Of a stretch of DNA of 64,000 nucleotides, positions 36,871 to 51,483 are shown piece by piece. Location: contig JADNRV010000099.1 in NCBI GenBank assembly GCA_015499995.1, positions 124,001 through 188,000 of the forward strand. The letters are read 5' to 3'. Positions within the stretch are counted from its first letter, which is position 1, and every line of letters begins with the position of its first letter. A program made the position numbers and the translations under genes. Source of the stretch: Flammula alnicola (taxonomy: Eukaryota > Basidiomycota > Agaricomycetes > Agaricales > Strophariaceae). The notes below the pieces were generated by a model that was not told where the DNA came from, made no database searches, and saw only the letters and a program-made list of their open reading frames with translations.

Positions 36871-37206
36871 GGCCAGCTAGTGTCCGGTCTCAGGGTTGTA
36901 AAATGAATGGCCTAACGTAAATAAGTCTCAAGCGAGAGTAGAGGCGAACGTCTAAGCTCTAAGCCAGTATAAATTCAACGAGGAAAAAAAGAGATAGGAG
37001 AAGAAAACACACGTTGGTGATAGCTGACGCAGAAGTGGCGTCAATCGATGACAAGGATCATCACCGACACCGCGAGCGCTTGTGCGGGCGAGGGCGATGC
37101 ATGGCATATGCAAGCCCAGTAGTAGAATAAATCGCTCGGGGTGAATCGCCTCTTAAGGGAGGCAAGATGATAGTGGGCTGAGAAAGAGGCAGAGGGAGAG
37201 AACGGG

Positions 37207-37214
37207 TTTATATA
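37207..37214 (-). promoter_or_regulatory. orphan TATA box (TATATAAA)
   Basis: On the minus strand TATATAAACCC is followed by a CT-rich tract of about 50 nt, the arrangement of a fungal core promoter. No recognised gene starts downstream; the nearest candidate frame begins at 36,870, about 340 nt on. Confidence 0.4.
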
Positions 37215-37934
37215 GAGCTTGAGAGGATGGTCATGTTTGTCTCCAGGTTCGATCGTTGTTCTCTTGAGGCTGACATTGAGGGCCGACACTAGTCAGCCCT
37301 CCGCGCAATAATTCGCAAGGCCAGAGACTAAGTGGTTGCCACTTCGAGCAATAGGAGAGCCATTCGGACGATGTCCACATCGTGAGGCTGATGCGAGGCG
37401 TTCTGTTCAGCAGGCAGGGAGGGATAGGGTGACCCGTCGGGGGAAAAAGTTTGGGCCCTTCGCTCTCGCGACATGCATCTGAGAGAAAGAGAGTAAAACG
37501 CAGTTGCGCGGACATGTATTTCCATCGATTAGATGAAAACGACCTGACTCGGAGTTGCTTATTAGACCATCGAGTTGTTGAGACACAGCCAAGGCTCAAG
37601 TACTCGCAGGGCACTGGAATAAGCCCCAGAAAGAACTGGACCACCTTCCAACGGACATCAGAGTACCCCGAGACAAGCGTGTCCTTCAGCATATTTATCA
37701 CGAGCTGGAGAGGCAGCGTGTAGAGCGAAATACAATAGCAACATTTGTTCAGTTCCAGTGAAGATTACAGCACTTCGATGAAACTTAATGACAGATAACC
37801 GATGCACGGTGAGGACATTTTGTCAGAATTGTCAAGGTGTTGCCAGTACATACTGCCTTCGCGCTGCAGCCCTTGCGATGCTCGTTTTTGAGGCTGAATA
37901 GGATAATTTATACAAATTCCTTGGATCGGAAGAT
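37215..37934. other. intergenic, 720 bp
   Basis: Upstream of the orphan TATA box and downstream of the mS33 stop. A minus-strand frame of 156 codons (37,231-37,701) and overlapping plus-strand frames lack motifs. I see no gene. Confidence 0.4.
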
Positions 37935-38420
37935 CTAGACATGGACGCTGCCTGCCCGGCTGCCATGCTCGTTCTGGTATCCAAGTCTCGGTGAGAGACC
38001 AAGACTTCTCAGCGCCTCTTGTTCAACCTTCTGCTGTCCTCTGAAAACATCAAACACGATAAGAAAAGTCATCAGCGTCCACATCAACACCGTTTCACGG
38101 AAACGAGAGATGCAAAAGAAGTACGCACCCTTCGCCTTCGCCTTCTTCGGTGCGCCCTTGCCCCTCTTCTTCCGGTCCATAACATCGACCAAACGCTCCT
38201 CCTCATCGTCATCCACCATCTCCAACTCCTTGTACTTCCGGATGATCTGCGGGATATTGAATGCCTCGGGGTAGTACCCGACCATGGACGGCCCGCGCAG
38301 ACGCCGCCGCAGGTATTTTGCACCAGTTCTTAGGCTCTGCGGGTTGTATGATGTTTGGAATACGCTGCAGCGCAGCTTTGTGAGGGCCGCCAGACGAGAG
38401 GGGGCCACGAAGGCAGCCAT
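37935..38420 (-). CDS. mitochondrial small ribosomal subunit protein mS33
   Basis: A mitoribosomal protein of the mS33 (Rsm27/MRPS33) family, about 130 residues in two exons. The core VFQTSYNPQSLRTGAKYLRR and RLRGPSMVGYYPEAFNIPQI is diagnostic. The middle is charged (EMVDDDEEERLVDVMDRKKR) and basic (KGAPKKAKAKG). Exon 1 (38,129-38,420) ends in phase 1 and joins to QQKVEQEALRSLGLSPRLGY. The start MAAFVAPSRLAALTKLRCSV is an uncleaved-looking basic N-terminus, as usual for this protein. The gene is divergent from the P450 gene. Confidence 0.9.
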   Translation of the reverse strand: MAAFVAPSRLAALTKLRCSVFQTSYNPQSLRTGAKYLRRRLRGPSMVGYYPEAFNIPQIIRKYKELEMVDDDEEERLVDVMDRKKRGKGAPKKAKAKGAYFFCISRFRETVLMWTLMTFLIVFDVFRGQQKVEQEALRSLGLSPRLGYQNEHGSRAGSVHV

Positions 38421-38903
38421 GAGTGTTTGTGGCGGGTGAGGTATGCTACGCGTCGGTGGTGTAGGCGCAATAAGCTCAGTGATTTTATGACATCCGAAAT
38501 AAACACGAGCAAAGCAAACGCTAGGTGTAAACCCGATCAGACCAGACCCGCATCTTGTCCGCATCTGAGTTGTACCAATCGTCGCCGCCAATCGACGCAT
38601 CGCTCGGTTCGTCTCAATGGCTAAAATTGGGTACTGTATGTTCGAAAGGGGCAAGGTCGAAAAAGTTCACAGCCTGGTTCAATAAATCAGTGTCGAACTG
38701 ATGATCAGAGCGAGGATGGGACATCTCCCATGATAATTTGACATTCTTTTTATATCAACATCCGCTGCTCTACCTGGGTCCTGGGCGGCCACGTTCATCA
38801 GATCTCGTGGTGTAGGCTGTCCAACTCAAGTATATATTGTCCAATGTATGAAGAATCGTACGAAGGTCCTTTGAGACAACCCGTAACAAGCCACTCATTC
38901 ATC
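38421..38903. promoter_or_regulatory. divergent promoter, mS33 / P450
   Basis: A 483-bp region between two divergent starts. A weak TATA-like AAGTATATATTG lies at about 38,828, roughly 70 nt upstream of the P450 ATG, and could serve that gene. Confidence 0.45.
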
Positions 38904-41095
38904 ATGTATACAGAGCTTACATCCACTACTCTCAGCCTTGGCGTCCTAACACTTGTTGCCCTATTAGTAACTGCCAATCTGCTAAACAAGTACCTCCGCC
39001 GTGCCACAAGGTACCCGCCTGGACCCTTTGGGTGGCCTGTACTTGGTAACATCCTTGGGCTCCCGCTGAAAGGGACTTGGAAATCTGTAACAGAATTGAA
39101 AAAAACCTATGGTGCTTTTCGATCACACTACTCTAGTATTGCGCTAATCTTTTCTTAGGGGACCTCATTTTTTTTCATGGCCTCGGGAATAATTTGCTCG
39201 TACTTAATTCGATGGAAGCAATCAACGATCTTCTCGAAAAGCGCGGGAGTATATATTCAGATCGCCCTATCTTCACAGTTGTAGGAGAGCTTATGGGTCT
39301 CGACCAAGTAACTCGGATTAAGTCTAATCAGTCGCTTACTCTATTTTTCTAATCTTGAGGGCCACAGGGAATGCCGTTAAAGCCTTACGGTGAAGAATGG
39401 CGCGAACAACGGAAGATCGCACACGTGGCCCTCAGTCACGGTGCAGTCAAAAAGTATTGCAAATTGCAGGAGCATCTAGCGCTAAGTCTCTGTGATGATA
39501 TTATTGAAAAACCCCTAGACTTTGCCTCTTCCGTTCGTCTGTGGGTCACTATTTGTGTCTTCTGTCTTACTCTATTATTTACCATAGGCAACTCTCAGCA
39601 CTGCTGGTCGCATCATCGTTGCAGTAACATACGGCATAAACGTTGAGTCTGCTCAAAGCGAGGTTAGTTATAGACATCTCAGGCGGTTACTAAGTTATTC
39701 ACCGGGCGCTTAGTTTATCACGATGGCGGAGGAAACTATGGAGCTGATCGGAAAGGCTACAGTTCCTGGCGCCTATATCTGCGATCTGATTCCCATCTGT
39801 AAGTCCATGTAGTCGAACATTCAGTTGTGCCCTAATTCTTTATTTACAGTAAAATATCTGCCTAAATGGTTCTCATTTCGCAAAGAAGCCGCAAAGGGCA
39901 AGGTTATGATTGAAGAATTTATATCTAAGCCTTTTCGTCAGGCCCAGAGAGATATAGTATGTGAATTTCAGTTTCAGCATGCTTAATCGATTCACAGCAT
40001 TCCTGTTGGGATAGTCGCTTGGCTGTGCGCCGCCCTCCCTCGTTAAAGATATTCTTCTGTCAGAAGAGGTATCTCCTGGTCATGACAACACGATTAAATG
40101 GGCAGCAGGCTCCATGTATGGAGGTTCGTGCTTTACTTTACTCTGTCGATAAACTGTACTCAAATATAGCTCCTTTGAGAAAAGCTGGTGCAGAAACAGT
40201 AAGTATTCTGAAAAATACCTCAGTGGAACAAGGCTCAGTTTATTCAGACATACGCCACTGTTCTAACCTTTATCATGGCGATGGCGCTTCATCCAGATAG
40301 GCAAAACCTTGCTCACGCAGAAATTGATCGCGTGATTGGCAGTGGCCGAATGCCCCAACTGCAAGACCGAAATGATCTCCCATATCTGGACGCCATCATC
40401 AAGGAAACATCTAGATGGCATCCAGTGCTACCTCTAAGTACGTGTCGAAATGACCTGTTGATCGAGTTCATACTTCTTATAATACCACTTAAATTAGGTA
40501 TTGCCCGACGGACTAACATTGACGACTATTACAGGGGATTTTACATACCTAAAGGCACTATAATCATTCCCAATGTTTGGTACGTTTCTCGTCACATGTA
40601 AACCTACATTGCTCATCGGTTTCTTCAGGGCCATTGCTTTTTCCCATAATGACCGATATGATCCTCAGGCCTTCATTCCTGAACGATTTATGGATGCCAA
40701 TTGTTCGCAAATTGATCCCGCAGTCTGGAATTTTGGATTTGGTCGTAGGTGCGCTTGATGCCTCTCAGTGCGTGTGGCTGGACCTGCCCAGCTTACCTCA
40801 GAATTCAAAGGATTTGCCCAGGAAAGGCACTCGCTGAAAATTCAGTCTTCATCCTCATCGCATCCATTATTTGGACTTTCCGATTTTCCCTGGATGAATC
40901 TGAAGTGCTTGTGCCTCGTTTTTCAGAAGGCCTTGTGAGGTACGTCCTCAATCTGTAGCAGCAAGAGATGGAGTGCTGATGGACTTGGCCTGCCCCTCAC
41001 TCAGTTACCCGGAACCTTTTAAGTGTAAAATTTCCCCTAGATCGGACCAGCACAGAAGACTGGTGAAATATTCGGTAGTCCAGGAAAGCTACTAG
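38904..41095 (+). CDS. microsomal cytochrome P450
   Basis: A membrane-anchored P450 monooxygenase of roughly 520 residues in about twelve exons; family number cannot be given from sequence alone. The anchor [18 protein letters not shown] precedes the Pro hinge [14 protein letters not shown]. The I-helix oxygen site is [15 protein letters not shown], the K-helix is [14 protein letters not shown], and the heme loop is [16 protein letters not shown] with its Cys ligand. The C-terminus in a last small exon reads [15 protein letters not shown], the usual end of mushroom P450s. All exons join in frame with GT-AG introns, so it looks functional. Codons are visibly more AT-rich than in neighbours. 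The upstream in-frame Met at 38,844 is not preferred because the anchor helix starts right after 38,904. Confidence 0.92.
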
Positions 41096-42486
41096 TTACC
41101 CTGGAAGGAAGGAATGAAGGAATATATTATCGGGGAGGTCCCAATTAGGAATGACCGGCCCTTCGGTGCACAGAAATGTATCTAAGACTAAAGCCTACCG
41201 CTCTGATAGAAGAGGCCGCACGCGAGAATATACCTAGTCACAACTTTTATAATGCACCGGTACATAGCTTGAGAGCCATTTCCTTGCATGACATTTACGA
41301 GTCCATTTCCCCAGCGCTTTCAACCTCGAAATGTATCCAACTGCAAAAAATATCAAAACAGACCCGAAAAATGACACACATTGGGTTTAAATTACCATGA
41401 AGTTGGACGAAGCGTGTATGAACAAATATAAATCTGTTGACAAAAGCGAACAAATCTGCTGCAATCAAAAGTGGTACATTGAGCCAGAGTTACTCCCGTC
41501 CATCCAAGCAGCCGTTTAAGGTGCCTCACCCTTGATGACGCTGCAGTGATCTTTGACTCAAGTTAGAGGGTGTCGCAGAGGAGCATTGAAGGCGGGTTAG
41601 TCGACAGCGTTTGATGGTGAAGTATTGCAGGTGACTACAGCTGGGGCGTTCACAAGGAAAGCGTGAGTCGCGTTGGTGGCGGCAATACGAAACGTCAACC
41701 TTCGTTCGTTGGAATTGAGCAAGTGCAGTGGCGATATGGAACAATGAGGGCAGTTACGAAGGGGAGTTGATAGGGCCAGATGGCCGGTGCACAGTGCCGC
41801 TGCGGAAGTCACGAACGGTGAATAAACGTTGGCCATGGCAACATCTACAGGGATTCTGAGCCAGGATCGGAGGTTGAGGCGGGGCGGAGGGCGGGTACGA
41901 GTAAGAGTTTGTGGGAATAGGAAACCATGTTCGATCACAAGGGCTAGCAGCGAGAACCTAGGGGCAATGATAACAATAAGTTGGGGGCAGGAAAGGTGCA
42001 AAACGGCGAGACTGCTTACGAAGTGGTCGGTGTGCCGACACTAACGAAATAAAACGCGAGTGTTTACGAATGTGCAGTAGGGAGAAGCGGTACCCATAAC
42101 GGGTGGCTGCGACGTGAGCTCTGTCGCAACGTTAGATGCAGGGAACGACTATTGTAGTGCGGGCGGAGAATGATTGTGGCTAGGAGGCCGGGGAATCACG
42201 GCAGCCGCCCAGGCAGAGACGAGGGCGGGATTCAGGTCTGAATCACCGTTGGTGGAGGAGCTGCTAGCGAGAAAGAAGGTCAATATAGGAAACTTACGAA
42301 CAACCGTGAAACAACGTACCAACATTCAAAACTTTATCGAGGGCGGCATGACAAGAAAGGACGAGCTGAATATGACGATGGAGAGGCCGAGTAAAGCTGG
42401 AAAGGTCCGGAGCTGGTCGCTGGCTCGGACGATGCAAGAAGTACTTGCAATGAAAAGTAGCTACGAACAAGCTAGCCTGGGACCTG
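41096..42486. other. gene-poor stretch, 1.4 kb
   Basis: Between the P450 and the LINE remnant. The right part (about 41,550-42,450) is G-rich on the plus strand with several long open frames but no motif. It may be 3' sequence of the degraded minus-strand LINE. No poly(A/T) tail is evident. Confidence 0.35.
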
Positions 42487-43003
42487 TTACGGTTGCCATA
42501 CCGTCAGTCTGCCGAAGGTTTCGAGCGTAATGTTTAGGAAACGTTTGGTTGGGCGTAGAGCGGGCTGGAGGGTGTTCGAGATTGCGAAGCCCCCTGTCTT
42601 TGGCGTGCTTTTCCATCGGTTGACCCAGGCCTTTTGAGTGGACATCTTTGCTCGTCGGATTGCATTGGCTCGGGTTGTGCCAATGGGCGCGGACCACTCC
42701 AAGGTGGTTGCTTCTTTTGCGAGTTCGTCTGCTCGTTCATTCCCTTTGATGTCGGAGTGGCTAGGGCACCAGGAGACTGACAGTTTGTGGCCGGGATCAT
42801 TATCTAGGAATGTCCTTAGCTTGGTGTAGAATATAGACACGTAGATTTGGCCTGGTTGTGGTTTTGGGTCGAAGATGGACCTGACATGTCGACAGCTGCG
42901 GGTCGGCAAAGGAGTGGATGTGGTTTATTTCTAGGTGATGGCGTGCGAACCTTATCGTGATCTTTGCTCCCATCATCCAGCTAACTGCAAAACAATAGGC
43001 CAA
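42487..43003 (-). pseudogene. LINE-type retrotransposon remnant, RNase H domain
   Basis: A fragment of the RNase H domain from a non-LTR retrotransposon of the kind common in basidiomycetes. The readable parts are INHIHSFADPQLST in one frame and SIFDPKPQPGQIYVSIFYTK then LSVSWCPSHSDIKGNERADE in another, so a frameshift lies near 42,895. The fragment stops at RLTVWQP with the usual downstream Cys/His region missing. No reverse transcriptase sequence is present upstream. It is a short dead piece. Confidence 0.8.
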
Positions 43004-43888
43004 GTTCCAACATTGATGTTCAGCATTTTGTTTGTTTTGTACGGAAGGCCAGCCGGTTCCTGCCGGCCAGCGCTTCTGATGGCCAGCAAACGGCTCAATG
43101 CAACGCAGCGTTATGATTGGTCAAAAGGATCGGCTCCATCCGAAAAGGCCAAATCCCGCTGAACATCAATGATGATCAAAACTGGCCTACTTACATATCA
43201 TTTTGCAGTTAGCTGTCAAACCTGCCATCTCTCAGCTCGCCCTCCCATTCCCATCATCCTCGATTTCACTTCCAGTCCTTTGTGGTACATCACCACTCCT
43301 GCTCCTGCTCTGGGGAACCCGCTTTTCGCCATCAACGATCCATCTGTGTTTCCTCCACTTGATCTGTGTGTCGGGTTGCTGCGTCCTCGCGTTCCTCGTC
43401 AGGATCCTCGGGTTTAGGGTCATTTGGTTGGATAGGTTGACTACTTGAACATAAGAATAATTCTCTCTCTCAGGACACCAACTTTCCGGATGGGGACCAC
43501 GTCATAAACTCCTCCCCGTCCAACCCATCGACCTATGTTGCCGTTACTGCCCAACCTAGAATCAGTGTCCTCTCACGACAATTTTCTTTGACCCAACTCA
43601 ATCAACTCTCGGGTTTTCACTGGTAAATTCCAACTACATCGATGATCCGCAGACACAGACACACAGTTTACTCCTTGATTCCGTCAATCGCGATCTAGGA
43701 TTGTCATCGCGATCCGACTCTGGTCTCTTTGCGTTAAATTTGCAAATATGCGACGAAGGGTTCGAATCAATGTTTTTCTGATATGTGGTGATTAACCAGA
43801 ATTGCTGCCCATTACTTATTTATGCATCGACTTGTGTATCATATCCTACGAAATCTATCCTCGCTGCGGGCCTCTCAACACAAGTACA
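43004..43888. promoter_or_regulatory. upstream region of UbiA-type gene
   Basis: 885 bp between the LINE remnant and the UbiA-type gene start. It contains a pyrimidine-rich stretch on the plus strand at 43,220-43,420 with two overlapping 81-82-codon frames of no known family. Otherwise nothing is seen. Confidence 0.35.
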
Positions 43889-44940
43889 ATGCTCAAACAT
43901 GTTTACACGGCTATTCTATTTACTTGGACAGATTTCAAAACAATCTTTTTCCCAATTGTAAGTGTGACTCTTCCTTTCTAAATTTTGCTCATCAAAACAT
44001 TGAAGACTGTGTTTGCTTGCGCGTGTGCACCATTTCCCGGACTTAGAGGTCTCTTGGAATGCTGCGCCTGGATATGGGTGCATTTGCTGATGTGCAACGT
44101 CTCCAATCAAGCAAGAACTCAAGACGAAGATTTAATGAATCGACCTTGGAGACCCAGTACGTGTCAATGTTGTTCAAGTTGACGATCTATTTAGTCAACG
44201 TTGCACCAGTTTCCAGCGGACGCATCTCGGCGTCTCAGGCCATCTCCTGGCGATATGGGACCGCAATTGTGTGTCTTTTGTGGTCGTTAGTCTACGGGAA
44301 GGTCGTGACTATCGCTAACCTGATCCTAATCATAACAACCCTGGTATACGACGAACTCGGAGGGGCGAGGCACTTTATTGGCAAGAACCTTTGTGGTGTA
44401 TTTGGATATATGTCATTTGAGATTGGGGCAACAGCGGTCATGAGTATTGACGATACCTTCTCCGTTTTCATTGGGTTGCTTACTGATGACTTTCCTCGCA
44501 GGTCGGAAGCCTGGCCTTGATAGCATTTCGATGAAAGCCGTGCTATTCAGCGGAATGGTTGTATTCACTACCCTTCAAGCACAGGATTTTGCGGACATCG
44601 CCGGTGACGCCGCAATTGGACGAATGACGCTTCCTATTTACGCGCCAGAGCTCTCCCGCATTGCTACCCTTCTAGCGCTAAGTTTCTGGTCTGTCTTTCT
44701 TGGATGGGTATGGGAGTTGGGACCAGCTTTTCAAGCAGGGTTCGTAGCCTTGGGGGCTGTGGTGGGCCTTCGGTATTACCTCTACAGGACACCGAGAGCG
44801 GATGGAAAATCTTACATACTGTTTAATGTTCGTGCCAGTCACTCTTTTTCTCACTAATGACTCAAAAACTTATGCAGATCTGGCTTTTGGTTGTGCATGG
44901 TTTACCTTTCTATGGTCGTAATTTAGTTCCCTCCTCTTGA
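43889..44940 (+). CDS. UbiA-type membrane prenyltransferase or terpene cyclase-like protein
   Basis: An integral membrane enzyme of the UbiA superfamily, about 290-300 residues in five exons. It starts MLKHVYTAILFTWTDFKTIF. The first Asp-rich site is SNQARTQDEDLMNRPWRPIS and the second is LQAQDFADIAGDAAIGRMTL, both on the expected side of the membrane helices. Several hydrophobic helices lie between, for example AIVCLLWSLVYGKVVTIANL. These motifs match a large group of fungal UbiA-like proteins that includes the fumagillin terpene cyclase, so either prenyl transfer or diphosphate-initiated cyclisation is possible. Substrate cannot be read. The last exon codes IWLLVVHGLPFYGRN. A P450 gene lies 2.8 kb upstream on the same strand, which fits a small terpenoid pathway. 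Confidence 0.82.
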
Positions 44941-45269
44941 CTTGGATGGTCGCATTCTTTTAAATATGCATTTAGTACAACACCACCCTCTACTAGCCAC
45001 CCTGACTAACTCTGAAGGAGATATTCACCATGACATTACAGTTAGCTTCCCTTGAAATTCAGAGAAGTCACGTTCCAAAACTGTTCGATGCGGATTTCTT
45101 TGGATGCGAAGTATTTTCATACACCTCCTTCGTACATCCCTAATGTTTTTGATGAAAATTTACCGTCAGGTACCAGACATGTAAGCAAGATTTTGTATGT
45201 CATGTTTCATTCGAGGCGAGATTCTGCAATACCTTGGTGGCTCACCATTAATATTGGTTATCCATGATT

Positions 45270-45286
45270 CCATCCATCCATCCATC
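45270..45286. repeat. (CCAT)4 microsatellite
   Basis: Four perfect CCAT units plus C. The inverted array lies about 100 bp to the right, so the two could pair as a hairpin stem. Confidence 0.8.
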
Positions 45287-45384
45287 TATCGGCAAAAACT
45301 TGAGACAAAGTATATATACAAAAGAAGATCAATTTAGCAGCTGTCTGGAAAGCAGATTTTTGTCTTTTAAAAATGAATTCTGGT

Positions 45385-45398
45385 GGATGGATGGATGG
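45385..45398. repeat. (GGAT)3 microsatellite, inverted to the left array
   Basis: Three GGAT units plus GG. A further imperfect run (GAATGGATGGACGGATGAATGAATA) follows at about 45,521-45,546. Confidence 0.75.
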
Positions 45399-46146
45399 GC
45401 CAACCACCATCGAAGCGGGGAATTCATTTGGGATATCCCACACTTCGATAGCAAAGGATATCTCACCGTCTCAGGAGAGACACTGTTTATTTTAATTTTT
45501 AGTTTTCAAATTGTAATCTATGAATGGATGGACGGATGAATGAATAACCAACGAGGCATAGAGGAATAACCGTGGTCTGAGCATTTAAATTCGTGCAGCA
45601 TGGCATAAACTACAGAAAAAGAATGAAAGGGTGAGCTCAATCCCAAGGCTAAGATTGAAATGTACGGGGTTGGCTTCCCTGTTTGTTAGAGGCGCTGGAT
45701 GGTTCACGCTCTCTTCATCCGTTTCCTTTCACCAACCTTTCACTTGGATGCATCGAGCTAACCTTTTTGGCTAAGTAGAAGACTAAATATTCTGCAGAAT
45801 TTCTTCTAGTTAGAAGCAGATTGTTATGCATAATGCAAGAGCTCATTTTCCTCCGTTATGCTTACATTGCACATAGTGTCCACGGGTGAAATTCCCTGTT
45901 TAGTCATGATGCCGCCATCGGTTGACCGACACCGTCTGGGGGTTTTGAGATATGTAAGACGAGAGCAACAAAATGCCAGTAAGGGCGAATACGTCTATAG
46001 GTCGTAATACTATACTTACAGAGGGAAAATAATGAGTAAGAATCATATCCCATCCCATTTCATTCCGCCCAAGCTAATCCAATGTCGCACGCGGTTGAGG
46101 AAGAGTCATGAAAAAGGACGAGACGCATATGTAAACTAGGGTCCGT

Positions 46147-48107
<1,961 letters not shown>

Positions 48108-48536
48108 ATCGCTCTGTAGTGTATAAGATGTGTGGAGGATTGGGGTGACGGCGAGGAGATGGGTTTATAAGTCAAGAAAATCAGTGACACAACCTCGTCC
48201 CGGATCCTGCCAAACTGGCGGTCACGTGCATATATTTTGGGAAATTATTAATTTAAATTTGCTAACTTATTACTAAGTCGTCGGCCTGTGCATCGGGAAC
48301 GGACGCGAACGGACTAAGATAGAGGCGTAAAATGTTAAGTAGATACAGTACGGTATAGAATGTACTCGAGTAGGTGCTTTAAAGTATTACAATAAGTCAC
48401 TGGGTTAAGATGTGCGATGGACGATACCGATACAATTTTTGGCATCAGTCCTGCCCAAAATACACAACCTTCTTCGCCAAATCAACCCAGAGCGATTGAT
48501 CAACCATCTTCCGGTCCCTTCGCCCAGAGAAGCCCG
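48108..48536. other. intergenic, E3 promoter
   Basis: 429 bp between the E3 start and the stop of the GPI protein gene. It is AT-rich, with TTATTAATTTAAATTT at about 48,245. No gene is seen on either strand. Confidence 0.5.
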
Positions 48537-49439
48537 TCAAAGAGCCATCGAGAGTCCAACAAGAGCGGGCCACACAATAAAGACCAAACGAAACTTCATC
48601 TTCTCCACGTCCATCCCAAATGATCCTCCTCGATCGGTTCGTCCTCCGAAACCCCAGCTCATGCCTAAGCCCGCATTCGCTTTCTGCGTTGAACTAGGTT
48701 GTGGCGTCTGCATGCCTATGACGCGAGAAAAGGCCGTGCTCGTCACAGTCGTTACACTTGAAGGAGGAGAGACGGAGGAAGAAGAAGCCGAGAAAGAGTC
48801 GGGGATAATACTGAAGTCAGCCGTGTAGATAGTTTGTGGTGGTTCCGTTGTAATAAAATGAAGGGTGCTGTTAAATTGATGAGATTGGATGGATTTATGT
48901 TGAAAATACAAGAGAAGACGAACTATAAATGGTAGTTGGCGGGAATAACTTTCGGCGGTATGAACACCGTTGTCGATAGAGACAATGGATTGATGCCCTT
49001 CCCAATTTTCGCGAGGTATGTCTAGAACCACATTCGAATCCATAAAAAAACCAGAGCATGAGAGGGAAAGCAGAGAACGTCAGCGAGGTCCTAGCTCCAA
49101 GAAAAAGGATAGACCAAGAGTCGCCAGATAACGTATGTGGACAAGCCAATAAATAAGCGCTGCTAATGCCGCCAATGACGTCGAGGCCCAATACCCTCGT
49201 AACCCGAGCTATCAGATACTCACGTTATTCCCCGCATAAAGATCGATTTCGACATCGCCCGTGGCGTTCAACAAAGGCCTTTTTCCGTCTTCCATCCACC
49301 TGACCTCCGCAGGCATTCCGGCCGTAAAAACAGTGCTCGCAATAGGCTTGGTAGGGTAAAGCGAAGCGAGCGCAGGCAAGGCGTGAAGAACGAGAGTCGC
49401 CAGGACACAGAAACGGACGGCGAATATTGATGGGGCCAT
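48537..49439 (-). CDS. GPI-anchored wall protein, Kre9/Knh1-like domain
   Basis: A secreted protein of about 220 residues in three exons. The signal peptide is MAPSIFAVRFCVLATLVLHA and ends near LPALAS. The domain YPTKPIASTVFTAGMPAEVR, then DVEIDLYAGNNTYLAKIGKG and STTVFIPPKVIPANYHLY, matches the Kre9/Knh1-like Ser/Thr GPI family widespread in fungi. A Ser/Thr-rich stretch (SFSASSSSVSPPSSVTTVTS) follows. The C-terminus MKFRLVFIVWPALVGLSMAL is a hydrophobic GPI-attachment tail. Kre9 relatives are linked to beta-1,6-glucan in yeast, but this short form has no proven role. Long plus-strand frames at 48,412-48,828 are its antisense shadow. Confidence 0.85.
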
Positions 49440-51298
<1,859 letters not shown>

Positions 51299-51449
51299 TT
51301 TTGAGATATAGTCTTGAGGATGGTGCGAAACTTGGTCGCCGACAATTCGCAATCACCCCAATCAAGGTTCAGCCGCCGTGTTCGGCATTGTCCGTCTGTA
51401 CAGTTTATCGGCAAACTCCGATACAACACATTCTGATCCTTTGTCGTTT

Positions 51450-51483
51450 CTCCACTCACAGGTTTCCTCCACTCACAGGTTTC
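51450..51483. repeat. 17-bp perfect tandem duplication upstream of uL14
   Basis: Two adjacent copies of CTCCACTCACAGGTTTC, about 150-185 bp upstream of the uL14 start. It may duplicate a promoter element. Confidence 0.8.

Larger units (their letters stand above)
44941..46146. other. intergenic, 1.2 kb with microsatellites
   Basis: Between the convergent UbiA-type gene and dihydrolipoamide dehydrogenase gene. It is AT-rich and contains three short CCAT/GGAT arrays. No protein-like frame is seen. Confidence 0.5.

Noticed and set aside
42174..42530. 118-codon plus-strand frame
   Set aside because: It lies next to the LINE remnant on the opposite strand and has no similarity I recognise.
48412..48828. 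138-codon plus-strand frame
   Set aside because: It overlaps the Ser/Thr-rich tail of the GPI protein on the other strand; composition is that of a shadow.
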